Position numbers and translations under genes: made by a program | Notes under the pieces: model-generated | Seen by the model: the letters and a program-made list of their open reading frames with translations, nothing else | Databases searched by the model: none | Told to the model about the DNA's origin: nothing | NCBI GenBank assembly: GCA_902562135.1 | Contig: CACESE010000002.1 | Span: 1-64,000 of the forward strand | Direction of reading: 5' to 3' | DNA from: an uncultured SAR86 cluster bacterium | Lineage (GTDB): Bacteria > Pseudomonadota > Gammaproteobacteria > Magnimaribacterales > AG-339-G14 | Length of the DNA stretch: 64,000 nt | Shown here: piece by piece, positions 61,796 to 64,000 of the stretch | How positions within the stretch are numbered: position 1 is the stretch's first letter | Layout: the number at the start of each line of letters is the position of its first letter

Positions 61796-64000
61796 TTATG
61801 AATTTTCCAAATATGTTGTTACTAAGTCGTAGATAGATTCAAGATTATCTATGGCATCTCCGCCGGCTTGAGCAAAATCATTTTTACCCCCACCTTTTAA
61901 ATTTGTTTTTGAAGAGATTAAATCCATAATTGCCTTGGCGGAAAATGTTTGCTCAATGTCTTTTGAAACAGAAACTATCACTTGAGATTTCTGATTATTT
62001 TCACCAACTATAATTATCAAACAACGCTTGATTTTATTTTTTAATTCATCAAGATTTGACCTTAAAGAAGATAAGTTTAAGTTATCAATTCTATGCATTA
62101 AGACATTTACTCCTTTAACATCCTTAAAATTTGACTCAAAATATTTGATTAAATTCGAATTATTATTTCTTTCAAGAGCTTTAAGTTTGGACTGAATTTC
62201 CTTCAGTGAGTTTTTAAATTCAATTATTTTTTCTTGTAAATTAGAAACTTTCACTCCGAAGGAGTTTGCAATGTTATTCAATTCATTTTTTTCTTCATCT
62301 AGTAATATTTTTGCTGCTGCTCCTGTAACCGCTTCAATTCTTCTCACTCCTGAAGAAATACTCGACTCTGAAATAATTTTAAAATTTTCAATCTGTCTTG
62401 TAGATTGAACATGTGTTCCTCCGCATAATTCGATCGAATAATCTCCACCAATTTTTAATACCCTCACCTTCTCGCCATATTTATCTCCAAAAAAGGCCAA
62501 TGCACCTAATTCTATTGCATCATTAAATGAAGTTTCGAATATTTCAGTCTCTATATTTTTAGCAATTACGTTGTTGACTTGTAGTTCAATTTCTTTAATT
62601 TCATTTGAATTTAATGCCTGAGGGTGTGAAAAATCAAACCTTAATTTTTCTTCATTGACCAAAGAACCTTTTTGCTCAACATGTTCTCCTAAAACATTTC
62701 TTAACGCGGAATGCATTAAGTGGGTGGCAGAATGATTGGATACTATGTTTAATCTTCTATCTGTTTCGATAGTTAAGTCTACTTTATCGCCTTCCGATAG
62801 AGATCCACTAACATTTTTACAAAGATGAACGTGTTGGTTACCAACTTTTTTTGTATCAAAAACCTCACAAGAACCGTTTTTTGATTGTATGCAGCCTGTG
62901 TCACCAACCTGACCTCCAGATTCAGCATAAAATGGTGTTGCATCAAATAAAATAGCAGATTCCCCTCCATCAATTTTAGATACTCTTTTCCCGTCTTTAA
63001 ATATCATTTTAATGGTAGACTTAGATTCAGATTCATCATATCCAACAAAGTTTGTATCGCCATCTACCTCTATTGAACTGGGCAATAATGATGAAAATGT
63101 ATTACTTTCTTTAGCCCTTGTTTTTTGTAAATCCATTAATTTTTCATATTCTTCGATATCTACATTCAGGTTGTTTTCTCTTGCAAAATCTATGGTCATA
63201 TCCAAAGGAAATCCGAAGGTATCATATAATCTAAAAGCTAGATCCCCAGATATAATTTTTCCTTTTAGTCTTTTTACTTCTTCATCAAGCAAGCTCATTC
63301 CTTGATTTAAAGTAGCTCCAAACTTTTCTTCTTCTTCATGAAGGGCTTTTTCAATAAAAGAATTATTTTTTTCTATTTCAGGGTAAAGCTCTTTGTATGT
63401 ATCAGAAAAATAGGTGGCTAGCTTAGACATCACATAGAAGTTCTCGCTATTTAATTTGTAGGCATGTCGCAGGGCTCTTCTTATGATTCGTCTCAACACA
63501 TAATTTCTTCCCTCATTACCTATAGCTATTCCATCTGAAATCATGAAACAACTCGCTCTCAAGTGATCTGCAATCACTCGGAGGGATGGATTTAACAAAT
63601 CTTTCTCTCCTGTCAGTTCAGAAATCTTTTTTATTAAAGGAATAAATAAATCTGTTTGATAATTGTCTGGAGTGCCTTGCATAACTGCACTAATTCTTTC
63701 AAGGCCCATTCCAGTATCAACCGATGGCTTCGGAAGAGGTTTTAAGTTTCCTTCAATGTCTCTATTAAATTGCATGAAAACAATGTTATAGATTTCTACA
63801 AATCTATCGCCTGTATCTTTTCCCTCTTCTGGAGGGCTGCCTTCCAATGAATCTCCATGATCATAAAAAATTTCACTACAAGGACCGCATGGCCCTGTGT
63901 CGCCCATTGACCAAAAATTATCTTCATTTAATTTCGAAATACGTTTTTTATCTAGGCCTATTTTTTCTAACCAAATTTTTTCTGATTCCTGATCTTCAAT
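61796..64000 (-). CDS. alaS: Alanyl-tRNA synthetase (5' part beyond the window)
   Basis: Charges tRNA-Ala. 734 codons are visible; the frame stays open to base 64000, and the upstream residues (ESEKIWLEKIGL, then NFWSMGDTGPCGPCSEIFYD) match the internal part of the catalytic core, so the start is off the right edge and about 130-150 residues are missing. Visible: core end, editing-domain zinc motifs SNHSATHLMHSAL and ELCGGTHV, the coiled hinge (LQEKIIEFKNSLKEIQSKLK) and the C-Ala domain with GGGKNDFAQAGG. Confidence 0.97.
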   Translation of the reverse strand: MEDQESEKIWLEKIGLDKKRISKLNEDNFWSMGDTGPCGPCSEIFYDHGDSLEGSPPEEGKDTGDRFVEIYNIVFMQFNRDIEGNLKPLPKPSVDTGMGLERISAVMQGTPDNYQTDLFIPLIKKISELTGEKDLLNPSLRVIADHLRASCFMISDGIAIGNEGRNYVLRRIIRRALRHAYKLNSENFYVMSKLATYFSDTYKELYPEIEKNNSFIEKALHEEEEKFGATLNQGMSLLDEEVKRLKGKIISGDLAFRLYDTFGFPLDMTIDFARENNLNVDIEEYEKLMDLQKTRAKESNTFSSLLPSSIEVDGDTNFVGYDESESKSTIKMIFKDGKRVSKIDGGESAILFDATPFYAESGGQVGDTGCIQSKNGSCEVFDTKKVGNQHVHLCKNVSGSLSEGDKVDLTIETDRRLNIVSNHSATHLMHSALRNVLGEHVEQKGSLVNEEKLRFDFSHPQALNSNEIKEIELQVNNVIAKNIETEIFETSFNDAIELGALAFFGDKYGEKVRVLKIGGDYSIELCGGTHVQSTRQIENFKIISESSISSGVRRIEAVTGAAAKILLDEEKNELNNIANSFGVKVSNLQEKIIEFKNSLKEIQSKLKALERNNNSNLIKYFESNFKDVKGVNVLMHRIDNLNLSSLRSNLDELKNKIKRCLIIIVGENNQKSQVIVSVSKDIEQTFSAKAIMDLISSKTNLKGGGKNDFAQAGGDAIDNLESIYDLVTTYLENS

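Noticed and set aside
1..64000. Prophage, insertion sequence, integrase, CRISPR or restriction system
   Set aside because: No transposase, recombinase, repeat-spacer array or phage structural gene was seen; the three tRNA genes are not flanked by integrases or att-like duplications.

Overview
This is a very gene-dense, AT-rich stretch (GC looks clearly low by eye) from a Gram-negative bacterium. Intergenic gaps are short, many genes overlap by 1-20 bases, and no gap over 300 bases lacks a gene. The gene orders smc-zipA-ligA, ccmABCDEFGHI and alaS-lysC, together with ZipA, CcmH/CcmI and RlmN, point to a gammaproteobacterium. Low GC, compact genes and a surplus of acyl-CoA dehydrogenases, crotonases and flavin monooxygenases suggest a streamlined marine lineage such as SAR86. 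That placement is inference, not proof. No phage, insertion sequence, integrase or CRISPR array is visible.

Layout. 1-5.3 kb (+): a truncated FATP-like acyl-CoA ligase, a double DsbA-domain isomerase, a 41-residue basic protein, and a cystathionine beta-synthase/gamma-lyase pair (reverse transsulfuration). 5.3-11.2 kb (-): a GT25 glycosyltransferase, a VOC protein, PurU, an MscS channel, and the alpha-E and ATP-grasp partners of an Anbu proteasome-like protease encoded divergently at 11.4 kb. 12-22.6 kb: two flavin monooxygenases, RlmN, rhodanese, crotonase, thioesterase, a photolyase-family gene with its DUF2256 partner, quinone oxidoreductase, acyl-CoA dehydrogenase, VOC protein and tRNA-Leu(UAG). 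23.3-25.8 kb (+): two adjacent acyl-CoA dehydrogenases. 25.8-37.4 kb (-): one long same-strand block running ccmA-B-C-D-E-F-G-H-I, then smc-zipA-ligA and a lytic transglycosylase lipoprotein. 37.5-41.2 kb: hisI, tRNA-Arg(CCU) and the ugd-glycosyltransferase-phosphoesterase cluster, read here as lipid remodelling. 41.3-45 kb: two exported small-fold proteins and a beta-helix/diheme cytochrome pair. 45-50.3 kb: metY under a SAM-II-type riboswitch, divergent from a crotonase/carboxyltransferase/aldehyde dehydrogenase operon. 50.4-55.4 kb: surface-polysaccharide genes (glycosyltransferase, Wzi), a TetR regulator, an aminotransferase and an FkbM methyltransferase. 55.5-58.7 kb (-): three envelope proteins, two of them unrecognised. 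58.8-64 kb (-): tRNA-Ser(GCU), a GMC oxidoreductase, lysC and the 3' part of alaS.

How it works together. Much of the metabolism is acyl-CoA and oxygenase chemistry suited to lipid and ketone-like substrates. Sulfur amino acids are covered by MetY, apparently shut off by SAM through transcription attenuation, and by transsulfuration to cysteine. The envelope genes fit a cell that can replace phospholipid with glycolipid and that carries a surface polysaccharide.

The observations most worth following are: (1) a SAM-II-like aptamer with a mutually exclusive antiterminator/terminator before metY; (2) an 810-residue SMC with no visible hinge; (3) a ugd-agt-plcP-type operon; (4) an A9 run that shifts the CcmI C-terminus out of frame; (5) a photolyase-family protein lacking all four Fe-S cysteines; and (6) an Anbu locus without its usual transglutaminase.
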